Part shown: positions 34,363 to 46,153 of the stretch, in pieces
How positions within the stretch are numbered: the first letter of the stretch is position 1
Layout of the letters: each line of letters begins with the position of its first letter
Source: Gnetum montanum
Taxonomy: Eukaryota; Streptophyta; Gnetopsida; Gnetales; Gnetaceae
Direction: 5' to 3'
DNA: 64,000 nucleotides
NCBI GenBank assembly: GCA_015680685.1
Contig: MNCI01008374.1
Location: 513,048-577,047, forward strand
Program-made: the position numbers and the translations under genes
Notes under the pieces: generated by a model
Told to the model about the DNA's origin: nothing
Database searches by the model: none
The model's input: only the letters and a program-made list of their open reading frames with translations

Positions 34363-36300
34363 CCATGTCTTCTTCACATAGCATCAATAATGCATCGTAT
34401 GATGAAAACACTCATAGAAGAAATGCTAGGATTTCAATTGAAGAAAATTGGAGTGAACAATCTCAAACAAGTGTTTCCTATGCTCATTTAGACCCTTACT
34501 ACACTCAAAGACTACTTCAATTGGTGTAGAAAATCCTAGAGGATATGAAGTAAGTCCTAGATCAAGGAGGGCCTCAAGGCCTGGGACCTCCTCTAAACTT
34601 AGAAAAGATAAATCAAGGGACCATGGGGAAAACAATAGAAGCTATGGTGATTCTCCTAGTTCATCATCTTCCTCTTCCTCTTCAATGTCTAGTTTTAACA
34701 AAGATGAATGTAGGTATAAAGATAGAGCTTCACTACAGGGTCAAGACAAAGATAGAAATCGAACCTAAGTGCAAAATCAAAGATATCACAATGAGCATAG
34801 AGAAGATCATCACAATCAAACAAATAGAAATAGAAATTTTTATCACAACATGTCTAATGATGATGAACCCTTGTTGCCCACTAAGAGCCTAATGGAGATC
34901 ACAAAGGCAGTTAAGATAACTCACAGGCATCGTAGGGATAGTCGCTTACCTAGGCTTGATATTAATAATATCCTTAAGTTCGTGAGAGGCTATGATTCTG
35001 ATCTAGAACATCATCTATAAGCCTTCCATGATGCCTGTGCTTTATTCAACATTTAAAGTGGGTGGCAAAAGCTTAAGCTCTTTCCTAGGACACTAATTGA
35101 CAAAGTTGAAAGTTGGTATAGATCATTGGAACCAAGTTTCATTCACTAGTGGTCCACAAATGCTGGAACTTTTCAATGAAAAATACCAAACCTATGAGAG
35201 AGTGTCCAAACTAAGATAACAAATCCAAGAGTGGAAGTAAGAAAATCATTAACCCTTGGAAGTAGCCTTGGAAAGATACTATTTGCTACTACNGGTTGGG
35301 TCCTAGTTATTTTCCTTTACATTCTCTCGTCTATATAGCTCTCCTTCTTCTTTTGCCACACACTTGATTAACTCTTTGATTTGATGGATTCATAGCTCAT
35401 ACAATTGACTTGGAGCATACATCCCAATGGTCTCTCTTATTTCATTATGAAGCCCATCTATGATGTGGAAAAGTTGCCTTTCTTCAAAGAAACCATGGCC
35501 TGGGCATCTATGTAGTAGCAAATAGTATCTTTCCAAGGCTACTTCCAAGGGTTAATGATTTTCTTACTTCCACTCTTGGATTTGTTATCTTAGTTTGGAC
35601 ACTCTCTCATAGGTTTGGTATTTTTCATTGAAAAGTTCCAGCATTTGTGGACCACTAGTGAATGAAACTTGGTTCCAATGATCTATACCAACTTTCAACT
35701 TTGTCAATTAGTGTCCTAGNAAGATTTTTTCTTCCACATAGTAATTTTAGACAACCCCAAAACCAACCGTACTATCTTGGGGGGACTTATTACTAGCCTC
35801 AACACTGGCATCAACCACAATGGCAGCAACCATAGTCATGGGGAAGGCCACCATCAAACCAGCCCTATCCTTCCTACCAATCAAACTCACATGGGTATTA
35901 TGTTCAACACCCCATTTTACCAACCAATTTTACTTCCTCTACTTCAAATCACTACTACCACTCTCCCAAATATCATTATCTTGCAACATCTTATATGATA
36001 TCACCACCTCACAACTCTCACCCTACATCATATCCTCAATATTCTCATACTCACCTCCACCATATGTCACCTCCAACAACACATGAAGGTTTAGCATCAC
36101 AACATCAATGAGTGAATGGCACTTGTGCTACAAACATACACATAAATGATAATGCTAGTATGTCTCAACCAAAGCCTCAGAAACGTCCCTTCTGGAGGAA
36201 AGGCTGTAAGTCAAAGCAAAACACTCATGAACCTACTACATCACCTAAAACAACACAAGGCGAATTAGGTGTAACTACCATCCTCACAAAATGATGTCTC
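34363..36300 (+). pseudogene. gag: gag of element A, decayed and misassembled
   Basis: It starts MSSSHSINNASYDENTHRR at 34363. It shares with element C the stretches SLMEITKAVKITHRHRRDSRLPRL (34887-34960) and FVRGYDSDLEHHL (34978-35020), with stops in between. Around 35293-35720 a contig is inverted: read on the minus strand, 35509 to 35294 continues the gag with GHGFFEER, LFHIIDGLHNEIRETIGMYAP-like and ELIKCVAKEEGE-like segments. The C-terminal part carries PKPQKRPFWRKGCKSKQN (36165-36218). Stops show it is not functional. Its role would have been capsid formation. Confidence 0.75.
35085..35719. other. Inverted, overlapping contig between two single Ns (assembly error)
   Basis: Bases 35512-35719 are the exact reverse complement of 35085-35292. 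The unique part, 35294-35511, encodes the next part of gag only on the minus strand, while everything around it is on the plus strand. The joins are single Ns at 35293 and 35720. A natural inverted repeat of this age would have diverged, so this contig was placed in the wrong orientation. Confidence 0.9.
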
Positions 36301-38660
36301 TTAATCATACACAAAAGCCAATAACCATCACCACTCCAACACAAGACATAAACAATAAACCTATCATTATGGAGAGACAGAAGAATCCATGCATCACCAA
36401 TAATGATAAAGGGTGCAATTGTGGGTCAAAAGTTCAAAATATTAACACAACCCCTTTACCAATCCACCATAAAGTTCAAGAGCAAGTGTGTGAGCAAAAG
36501 CCAATCTACACAATAGCCACTAAACCAAAAGACACCTAGTGGCTTGAAAATGAGAATATAAAACTGTCCCAAAGATGTATGGAAGTAATTGATTTACTTA
36601 TAAGTCCTGGATTTTTCTGATTCTTCATATGTTTTCCATTTCTTAATATTTTTCTGTTTTCTTGAGTCATTCTCTTTATGTTTTATGCATGTATTTTATG
36701 TTTTTATTAATAAAATTGCCAAGTCATGATGCAAAAGTCAACGCTATGTGTTGGGTTTTTGTGCTATGCTATCAAGATGATTGGGTAGGTAATTATGTAA
36801 AGTAGTGAGACCACCTCATCCATCTCTCTAGTTGTTTGAATAAAAGTTCTTTTTCATCGAAATAATTTGGTTCTTCTTTTATAAAACTAAAATTAATCAA
36901 TGATCATTGTATCTTAAAGAAAGAGGGAATGATCAAGTGGGAATGGCAAAGAGTGTGACTTCAAGGGGACTTGTTGGGATCTCTTCTTGACTTCCTTCAT
37001 GTGGTTTATGACTCCTCTTAGAATGTATCATCACCCCCTCGTTGACCAATAAAAAGGAAGCCTTGTCTTTGCATGGTGTGGTTCCCATCCAATAAAATAA
37101 AAAAAATAAAAAAAAGAAGAAGAAATAGAAAAAAACAATAACGGGAATTCAAAGCACACCCCTTAAACATAATAATGGGCTACAAGCATTGGTTATGGGG
37201 CTGGAAAGACATGTTAACCATGCCTGAAGGTGCCCCTCTAACTAAGGCCCTTCCTTCCTTCTTCTCTCTTTGGAATGATGATTATTCTTTGTGGTGGCTA
37301 TGAACTCATAGTGGTTGGCAGGATGGAACACATCAATGCGAGGTCACTATTTATGGTATGGACTTGGTCTAACCTTGGACGGATACCTATGTTGATCATT
37401 TTAATCACATTTGTCACAAGAACCTATTGTGGACATGGTCAAGTACCTCACATCTTAATCTCTGCAATCCCTTCTCATTCCATTATTCACCTCACTGCTA
37501 CATGTGATTATGAGCCTTTAGGTTTTGTGTAGTATAGTGCAACATCCTAACCACGGTAGTAATGTGTTGTTTGGAACAAAGGCATGGTCTACATTTAACT
37601 TCTCAGGTGCCCATGAACATCTATAAAAGTGGTTATGCAAGGGCATTATGGCACGAGCCTTCTTTGGGGAGGATATACTTGCATAGCTTTTGTTGATCAT
37701 GGCTTTGAACTAAGCTTCACGTCTTCTAGAACATCAATGATGGTTTCTCTAAATTTATGCACAATTTTGGGACTACTTCTCATCTGTTTCATTAATTTTT
37801 CCTACTTTTCTATTTCCATATCCATTAATATTTCTTGGCCATCTTCTGAATTAGACCTTTGGTTTCAATTATTCAAAAACCTATGTGCTTCTAGAGTTAG
37901 CTTATTAGTCATGGGGGCTAGGGATGCCTGCTTTAAAATTTTTGAAATTTTTCTAACATCCTATTTTTGAACATCATGGTAACTAATAGTAATTGATCAA
38001 AATAATGTGAACAACTTAATGATTTTGGTTACCTCATAGCCTTGGACAGAGTATACTATAATCACCTTGTGCTTAAACGAAAACTAAGGGATTCGACAAG
38101 GGTTTACTATTAAGGAAAATTTACCATAGCTAATGTTGATCCTTTGGTGACTGTAGGTGATGCTAAAAGAAACATCTAAGGAAGAAGGTCTTTTGCTAGG
38201 CATGAAAACAAAGCCAAGAGAGGAACAATGGAGGATATGACCATGGACACATCATAGCACATACAAGATAGCAGCCCAAGCTTCGCATGTTTGCTAGATC
38301 CATGGGGCAATGAGAAGAAATTTCAGTCCATCATTCAAGAATGTTCTACATTACTAGAGAGGCACCAACATAATAATCAAGGTTAAAAGTTTACTGCTAC
38401 TAGCGACAATAAGAAGAATAATCTTTAGCAGATTTTTAAGGACCTCTAAAAATTTTGTAATCTTCAATGTCTATCTAGTCTTTTTATCACTCTGTCATTT
38501 TGTATGCATCCACTTGAATAAAATTTTGTAATGCAGCACTCCAAATCATTCAATAGTTTGCATATCAGTCAATAATTCCATACCTTTTCAATATTTTACA
38601 AGGAACTTATTCCTTATTTTGTTTAACTCAAGGATGAGTTTTCATTCAGTCATGAGGGCA
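36301..38660 (+). other. Noncoding 3' half of element A
   Basis: No sustained frame. Blocks at about 36900-37720 match the spacers of elements C and E (AAGGGGACTTGT near 36962; CATGCCTGAAGGT near 37222; a TTATGCAAGGGCATTATGG block near 37634). The rest (38000-38660) has no counterpart of the second gene or of the internal promoter block. The purine tract TCATGAGGGCA ends at 38660. Confidence 0.6.
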
Positions 38661-39549
38661 TGATGAGTCATGATTTGCTTGGCCTTGACGTTGGCCTTGA
38701 CAACAAATCCTTGACATCAAAGCCTTGACATTGGAACCCCAATGTCAGAGCCTTGATGTCAAATACGTGATGTCAGGTATGTGACGTCAGGGTCTTGATG
38801 CGATGTCGGGTATTCGACATCGAGGTATATATGCTCGCCTATAAATATTGTGCATGGGCTCACAATTTGAGTGAGAGTTTTGCATTATTTTTCATAGTTC
38901 TATCAATAGAGTAGCCAGATTCTTGTAGTTTTATTTCGTAATCTTAAAGAACAATCAGTGAGTGCCCATAGAGTGGATCTGAGTCAGTTGTACAAAGTCT
39001 TATTTGATTGGTAGTTACTTGGACATATTCCATGAATGGCAATAAGATCAAGATTGATTCTTATTCATTGGAGCACTTTGACCTAGATTAGATTTACTTT
39101 CCATGCAATTTTCTTTTCATGTACTTAGTTAATATTTACATTTTCATGCATGTTAATTAATTAAGCACGTAAGTACGATTACTTTGGGCATGTTTATGAC
39201 TCTTGGTAATCCTAGCAACGCTTAACATTTGGTAACCCAGCAACGTTATATGTGTTCAGAATGTGCAAGAGAAATGCAATTAGATTAGTTGAATTGATTA
39301 TAAATTGAGTGTCAACCTATTGTTAATTGTAGAATAATAAAATATAAAATAATAAAAATCATATGCCTCACTCTAGACTAAACCATACGTGACAAAGCTA
39401 CCACTAGTCCAAGCGAGAAGACAACAAACTGCAATCCAGGTATAGTGATCTAGATGCCACAACTAGTCCCATCCATGGAATTCAACAGGATCATGCGTGA
39501 ACGCTTGTGATTCATATGGTTGGGCATAGGGGTACCTTGCTACTCATCA
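38661..39549 (+). repeat. 3' LTR of element A
   Basis: It begins TGATGAGTCATGATTTGC and ends CTACTCATCA, followed by the target duplication GTTAC. It has the same plan as the 5' LTR: GATGTCA/GATGTCG palindromes, then CTATAAATATTG at 38839-38850. Confidence 0.92.
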
Positions 39550-39554
39550 GTTAC

Positions 39555-42178
39555 TTACATTACATTAAGAAACTAATGACTGTATTTTGATTAGAGGATA
39601 TATTCTAAGATACTATGTTATGCTAAATTTGAGGGGGCGTTGGAACTTGAAATAAGTGAAACATAGGTGCATCCCAAGATTTATAGAAGTTTATAACTCA
39701 ATGCTACCTAGTAGAATCGAACCTATGACCTAGGGTTAATAGGCCAAGACTTGTAGCTCTAGGCTAACACCTCATTGTACTATTTAAGTAAAGCTCACAT
39801 ATATCAAAACTATCATGTACTCTATGACTTTCCAAAATGAAGTTTGAAGAATATCACATTTTGCAAATTGTATCCATTTGAAAAACATGTAGAAACCATG
39901 TTAAAAAATTAAAAATATAAAGAACAAATTAAAAGTTACGAAAATATTAAACAAAAACAGGAGGCAAATACTTCTTGTCATGTATATTAATAACTTCACT
40001 AGCAAAACATGGATTTATATAATCGCCTAAATTTAAATTTATGCAATAATAAAACTAAAATTGAAATTTTTTACTTACACCCAATAAGACCCCTTGAATC
40101 TATCAACCAGTTTTAGAGTTTCTTTTATGTAATTTTTAAAAAAGTTATTACTCATTGCTACCCAATGGAATCAAACCTATGATTGGAGTTACCAAACCAA
40201 GACTTTTACTACCAAACAACTCATAAAATTATAAAAGAAAATGTTATTTAACAATGACTAAATGAAGCAGAAAATCGAGAGAAGCTTCAACTCTATTGTG
40301 AAGCAAGTTTGATAAACAAGTCGAGCATTTACATGCAACAATTTCTATGCAAATGTGAACGTTGATTATATCATCTTAGAGTTGAAACATGAACATTGTC
40401 TAATCAAGTAATATACATATACTATACTATGTTATGCAATGATGTTTTTTTAGGTGCAAATAGAATATTGCACATAAAAATTTATTATTAAATATTACTA
40501 TTAATATAATAAAATTTCAGCTTCAAATCATTTTACTTGGTTAATGTAAATTTTTTTTAAAAAAGTTTCAAGACACCTATTAATTGTCACACTAATTATT
40601 TCTTTCGTTGTTTTCTCCATTTCTTCCACGAGAAAGATCTCCGGTTCAGACCCCGTAGGCAAACTAAGCGGTAGCGTCGTGGTGGTGCATCAGGATTCCA
40701 ATGTGCTACGATTCAATTTCTGTAGTCATTTTTCATTTTAGTTAGAAAATGCAGTCGAATATTTAGCTTGATTGAAGCAAACTTCCGCGGCTTCGGGCGG
40801 AAACAAATTCTCTTTTATATACCTTTTGAACATTATTGTATAGCCAATAATTCTGAAGTGATCTCAAGCACAAGGTAGGAATTTAACTGAAAAATGTTGA
40901 AAATATAAACAAATTAATAAGAGAATTTTTTGTTAATGAACCAGGGTAAAATTTGAAATTCGATATGAGATTCTCGTATCATAAGCAAACAAGCAAGTTA
41001 TCATTAGAGACTAAAGCAATTTGCTGTGTATGTTAAAAGAAACTAAAAGTTTAAAATCAAAATGTCAAAAGAGACCATTCTATTAAATCATGGCATAGGT
41101 CGTCAATCGGTAGAATAGATTGGTTTCACGAAGAATAAGAACTAATGATTTAGAGGACTTTAATTCACTCAATGCCTAAAGAGTAAGATGCTTTAAAAAA
41201 CTAATTGCATGGTAACGTCAATGAACGGAAAGAAAAGTTTTACCTGTATACTAATAAAATGTAAACATGGAATGAATGCGTATTAGTTAAATGCTATATT
41301 ACCACAATGTCTGATTAATGTACAAATGAATTTATATCACTGCTAATTGAAATAACTCAATAAAGAAAATTACACGATCACTATTAAAACAATGGACAAT
41401 ACCTGAAAACAATGCGAATACGTTCTCTTATTTTCTACTTAACATCGTATACTCCTCAAATTGTTCAGATGCTCTGCCCAAGCAGATACCTGAGTCTCTT
41501 AAACGATCCTAATACAAAAATTCCAGTTTCAACTAGCTACTTTGAGTTTCTTATAAAGAATCGTAATAAAAACTTTGAGTTTCAGTTTCGGCTTAATGCC
41601 ATCATGATAAACTAAAACAATTTTTCACTTTTTTACTTGATGTATTCCTTGCAAGTTATTGTTAAAGTCCTCTCTCAACAAGCCAATCTTCTGTCAACAT
41701 TCAAGTAGATTTAAATGCAAAGATCATTTGCACCACAACCAACATGCCAAACACCTACTCTCAACCTTCAAATAGAGTTAAATGCAAAAATTAGCATGTT
41801 TAGCAATTGCAAGGTGATTTCAGAAACCTTGATTTGAATGCTTTCCCTTGCCTTCTCTTTTTGCCTCCTAATACACCTTAAGATCTGCATGTGGCGACTT
41901 TCATTAACAATGGCTTTATTGAGCATGGTTAAGAAAGTCGCTCTGTTCGCAAATACTCAAATACATTAAAAGAACTTTGTACCATAGAAAAATCAACGCG
42001 ACCTGTAACTACGAAATCTCAGTCAGCAGCTATCTTACCCAGAGACAACAATAAAATGACAAGAGTCATTACTTTGCTGTGGCCTTCCAAAACAAAACGA
42101 ACTAGGCAGGTAGTATATGCACGAAAAGATTGGTTCCACCGCAAAAATGTTTTAAGAGTTGCAGGACTATCCTGTAAT
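39555..42178. other. AT-rich intergenic region between element A and PSRP3
   Basis: No gene supported. Two related patches (39690-39790 and 40145-40230) share phrases such as GAATCGAACCTATGACC / GAATCAAACCTATGATT and CCAAGACTT, and may be fragments of one dispersed repeat. A GC-richer patch at 40635-40800 has no recognisable frame. The region next to 42178 should hold the PSRP3 3' UTR. Confidence 0.45.
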
Positions 42179-42959
42179 CTAATCCTTGCTGGTATTGCGT
42201 TCTTGCCACAAATTAATAATGTCAGTTGCCTGGTTGAGAAGAACTATCATATGCTTTCGGGATATCCAAGGCTTACTGTCTATAACTGCCTTAAGTTCGT
42301 CCCAAGCATTCTTCTCCGGCCAGAAATAGTACGGTGTCACGGGAATAGCACCGTAACCTGGTAAGACTTGATCTATGCCGAGTCCCAAACAATTTTCAAG
42401 CCAAACAAACTTCAAAATCAGACACTGTTTCTTTGGGTGATTGACAATCCTTCGAATCTTCTGCAATATAAACCCAAAAATAAATCCAAAATAAAAATAA
42501 AAATAGTGCATCTATGTATTCAGTCTAAGTTAGTTGCATTTCAGTAAATGCAAAAAGGTTTCCATTTCAGTTTTCGAATGCATAGATGCACACAGGAATA
42601 ACATAGCCTAAAAACATACCGTAAGTCGCGGGATGAAGAAAAGGGCAAACCTGTTTCGTCATAGGTTCCAAGTCGCTGGAAGAGCTGTCGTCTTCCTGGG
42701 CTATGTCCTCTGCTGAGGGCAGAACCCCAGAAGCTCTAAGCATCCATTCTTGCAAATACTTTTGCTTCCTACATAGAGCAGACGATGAATTGGAAAGATT
42801 TGCGTGGAATCTTGTAATACGCAGTCTCGGAACCGAACAATATCTCGCAGAATAAGACGAAGAGAAACGAGTGGATGATGCACGGACAGAGAGGGGCTGC
42901 AGGCCTCCAGAAGCGGTTAAAGTCAATGTTGAAGTAGCATTTAGGGCACCGGCATCCAT
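42179..42959 (-). CDS. PSRP3: Chloroplast 30S ribosomal protein PSRP3 (Ycf65-like, cS23), 2 exons
   Basis: A plastid-specific component of the chloroplast small ribosomal subunit, encoded in the nucleus and imported. Exons on the minus strand are 42959-42651 (309 nt) and 42460-42179 (282 nt) with a GT-AG intron of 190 bp in phase 0; the product has 196 residues. The first exon (residues 1-103) is rich in Ser, Ala, Thr and Arg and low in acidic residues up to about residue 60, typical of a transit peptide, then has an acidic DDSSSSD stretch. The second exon holds the whole Ycf65 domain: LKFVWLENCLGLGIDQ (119-134), PGYGAIPVTPYYFWP (137-151), SKPWISRKHMIVLLNQATD (165-183) and INLWQ. It matches the family throughout and has no defects. 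The start is the first ATG in frame. Confidence 0.95.
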
Positions 42960-43063
42960 AGTCGTCAGCCGTGAATTTCCTTCTTCCCCTGCTATGTCCC
43001 TCCAACTCTCCTGAACAAGACGCTTCTCCTGTCCTTCAAGTTTTGGTTAAATTAACAAACTCT

Positions 43064-43089
43064 CCTGGACAAGAGCGCTCTTGTTCAGG
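43064..43089. repeat. 26-bp near-perfect palindrome upstream of PSRP3
   Basis: CCTGGACAAGAGC followed by GCTCTTGTTCAGG: the halves pair except at one position. A third copy of the half-site (CCTGAACAAGA) lies at about 43011-43021. It could be a protein-binding site or a hairpin in the 5' leader. Confidence 0.7.
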
Positions 43090-43181
43090 TGGGCTTGTAC
43101 TCAGGTTAAGAAAAATAAAAACCGTACCCTACTTTTTCCTCGTGCTTTTGGCTAAATCGCATCGAAAAAGGAGACCAATAC

Positions 43182-43285
43182 AACTAAGAGAAATCATTTA
43201 GAAAAAGGTAATATTATTGATAAAGCATAGTNCTAACTCAAGAGAAATCATTTAGAAAAAGGTAATATTATTGATAAAGCATAGT
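43182..43285. repeat. Apparent 50-bp tandem duplication across a single N
   Basis: 43182-43231 and 43235-43285 are almost identical, with the N at 43232 between them. This is best read as two contig ends that overlap but were joined instead of merged. Confidence 0.75.
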
Positions 43286-43299
43286 TCTCAACATCGAAG

Positions 43300-44330
43300 T
43301 TGAACAATACTAGCAATAGAGCATTTCATACCGTAGTCAAATTCATTGTAGTTTGTGTTTTGATACCAAGCATTTGGGCGACATTTCCAAATAAAGAAGA
43401 TAATCTCAAATAAGAGGATTTTCTAGGCTTTTTGAAGGTGACACTTAACACAATCATCTTGAAAGATACATTGAGGAAAACCAATAGAATGGTTAGGAAG
43501 GAAGACTTGGAGAGATTGACACCATTTCCAAATGTGTTGAGAGAAAGAGCAATCCCAAAAGACATGTTGAAAAGAGTCATCCCCTTTACAAATGGGGCAT
43601 TTAGGATGATCAATTCCTAAGAAATGAAGCCTATGTCCGATGGGAAGACCTTGATGAACCAAGGACCAAAAAAAGAAACGGTGCTTAGGTTGGGCCTTGG
43701 AAGTCCAAATGCCACGAAAAATAGTTTTCCACTAGTGGTCCTCAAGATGTAAACTCCAACGTCTATTTAGAGTGGAGAATTGAAAATCTTGCGCATGAAA
43801 CCAAGATTTGGCTTTAGAGATGCGTAAAGAGCGAAGAGGGGAACCATCACGCCAAAACCAATCATCATACCAAGGAGTGTTAGTATGCAACTTATGCACG
43901 GCAAAGTTGGAGAGAACTTGCTCAATATGTTGGTAAATGATAATATCTTGTCTTTGAAACCCCCATTTTACTTTCGCATGTGTCCAAGAGAGGGTAGGAG
44001 AATCATTTCTAACAGTATATAATTGATCAATATGGTGGAGATTGTGGTCAGCAAAACAATTGGCTCTATGAGAGAATTCATCATAAAGACAACCTACATT
44101 CTTTTTAAAAATAGGAGACCACCAAATTGAGTGTGTCAACAAAGAGTGCAAGCTTATCTGGAAAGGTTTCCATTGCAACAAACCTCTAAGTTGGCTCCAA
44201 CACTGCCAAATTTGCTTAAACAAGAAAGAACCTTTGATCTTCTGAGAGCCTTCACTAAAGATCCAATTGCTCCAATGAGTTTCTCGATGTTTCTTGAGAC
44301 GTGTACAAAAAAGTTTAAATTAACTTAGAT
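43300..44330 (-). mobile_element. 5'-truncated LINE fragment with RT-associated zinc-binding domain
   Basis: Two frames on the minus strand belong to the C-terminal part of a plant LINE. 44223-43732 has YDDWFWRDGSPLRSLRISKA and the WS-rich region before it. 43662-43423 has LPIGHRLHFLGIDHPKCPIC followed by HVFWDCSFSQHIW, the zf-RVT pattern (CPxC, then HVFWDC). The RT core, endonuclease and ORF1 are missing, as expected for a 5'-truncated insertion. It is not the same part of the LINE as that in GLX1. Confidence 0.85.
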
Positions 44331-44456
44331 GAAATTAATGAACCTGAAAACTACACAACTCTTTTATTAATATGTATAAAAACGTTCGCTTTTGATGAAG
44401 GGTGTCTCATTGCTGCAAACTTTTAAAGAGTACAATTGCAACATGAAGAATAAGTT

Positions 44457-45325
44457 TGATGAGCAGCGAGGTACCCCTACGCTCAACCATACGAATACAA
44501 GCGTGTACGCGTGATCCAGTCGAACTCTATGGATGGACTAGTTGTGGCACCTAGACAGTTATATGTTGATTGCAATTCACTGTCTTCCCACTTGTACTAG
44601 TATTTGCTTTGTCACATATGGTCTAGTCTAGAGCGAGGTGTATGATGTGATTTCTAATACTATGCTACTCCTAAAGACAATGAGAAATAGCTTTATTAAG
44701 CTAATAAGCAACAGGAAATGAAATTTAAGCCAGCCTAAGTGCGATGAGCATTCGTCCTTAATCATCCGTACGCATCTTGGACTTCGTGTACTACTTCTAG
44801 GGTTATTAAGCGCACATCACTCAAAGCACTACTTGATACGCTATTGGGTTACCACGTAGTTACACTTAAATGTTTGTGATTAAGATATACTCATTCTGCA
44901 TTTAGCAATAGAAATAGTAAATAATAATAAAAGAAATATTAACTAAGAAAACAACAATAAATAAATAATTAACACTTAAAATAATTAAAAGCTAAGTGAA
45001 TGCTGCAATGATGGAGTAATCTTGATCTTTATTATTGATCGTGTGCATGTACAAGTACGTCACACTCGAACAAAGGTTCCGTACAATTACAAGCATCACA
45101 CGGTGGGCATGCACTTGGGAAAAGATTGAAAATTGACTAAAAACTGACAAAGGGACTCGACCCAAAAACTTACCAAAAGACTCTCTCATTGTGCGCCTAA
45201 ATGTTATATTTATAGGCTAACACATGAATCACAATATTGCGTATACGATATTGTATCCAGGCTAGGATATCACATACCTGATATTGTGTACCCAATATCG
45301 GGGTTTGGCAAACCGTGATTCATCA
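44457..45325 (-). repeat. 3' LTR of element E
   Basis: It begins TGATGAGCAGCGAGG and ends GTGATTCATCA; the purine tract TCATGAGGGTA (minus strand, 45326-45336) adjoins it. In sense orientation, ATATCG-type palindromes (45231-45300) precede a TATA box, CTATAAATATAAC (45204-45216). Confidence 0.88.
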
Positions 45326-45511
45326 TACCCTCATGACTAAATAAAAACTTGTTCTCAAGTCAACAAAATGAGAAACAAGTTCATTTAATTACATAGTGGA
45401 TAGGTTTGGGACTATGGACTGACTATGGATTCTTTCATGTCGTAGTGTGGGACTTGACAAAACAAAGTTAGGACACTAACACAAAATATGAAATACAAAA
45501 TTGTTTGGAAC

Positions 45512-46153
45512 TCATGTGGTTCCTGGTGATGGTGGCTCCTCCATGGGCTTCTTCCACTTATCCTATGCTCTAGGCTTTGGAAATGGATACTTTCGAAAGA
45601 GTGCTTGAAGTTTTTCTTCCTCTATTCGGGGATCATGTGTCGTTCGTGTTGATGTCCTAATATTTGATGAAGTTGGCACCTCCCACGGACATGGTAGTTG
45701 CAGGAATATCTGATTAGCTTTAATGTACCATGTCACAAACAGTCGGCGTTCCTCCTTGTAGGCTCTAGATTTGTCTCTAAATTCTTGATAATCTATGAGC
45801 CATCGAGCCAAATCTGCTGTAACATCCTTTTGACCTTGGTCGCTAGCTTTTACCACCTCAAGTTCAGAATTTTCTACCTATAGTTTCTACAATGTCCTTT
45901 TGTGTTATACAAAATCTATCTCATATTTGGCATAGGTGGTAGCTACTTACTTTTCTAGCTCCATCCTCAAGCATTCTGCTGTTAAGATGGCCAAGTTGGC
46001 ATACCGTAGGTTTGCCAACTTCATATATTATGTGAGATCCTAGATCTGTAGGTCCTGACTCTTTAATTCTGCTTGGTGGACAAAGGCATAAGTGTCCAAT
46101 ATGGCCTGCCAGTCAGTGTTTTGAGCAATAAAAGAGTTGATGTAGGTCTTCAC
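45512..46153 (-). pseudogene. Second gene of element E, C-terminal part (split by element F)
   Basis: It continues from 59565 after removal of element F. It encodes the end of the coiled-coil protein (KASDQGQKDVTADLARWL and DYQEFRDKSRAYKEERRLF, near 45840-45740) and a stop at 45512-45514 at the same place as in element C (PGTT then stop). Several stops have accumulated. One frame of 97 residues (45563-45856) remains open. Confidence 0.7.

Larger units (their letters stand above)
32480..39549 (+). mobile_element. Element A: complete non-autonomous gag-only LTR retrotransposon
   Basis: 5' LTR 32480-33400 and 3' LTR 38661-39549 are flanked by the 5-bp duplication GTTAC (32475-32479 and 39550-39554). 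The primer site follows the 5' LTR and a purine tract precedes the 3' LTR, so it reads on the plus strand. Inside are a decayed gag (34363 to about 36300) and about 2.3 kb of noncoding sequence; no pol and no second gene were found. Solo LTR B lies in its primer-site region. The two LTRs differ clearly by substitutions and indels (for instance near 32510-32560 versus 38690-38760), so the insertion is old. The arrangement resembles published gag-only terminal-repeat (TR-GAG) elements. Confidence 0.9.
42960..43300 (-). promoter_or_regulatory. Upstream region of PSRP3
   Basis: Only about 340 bp separate the PSRP3 start from a LINE fragment. It holds a 26-bp near-perfect palindrome (43064-43089), a related CCTGAACAAGA half-site near 43011, and a contig overlap at 43182-43285. 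No TATA box could be assigned. Confidence 0.4.

Noticed and set aside
35085-35719. Long perfect hairpin that could be a small-RNA source
   Set aside because: Perfect identity, single-N joins and the gag reading order show a misoriented contig.
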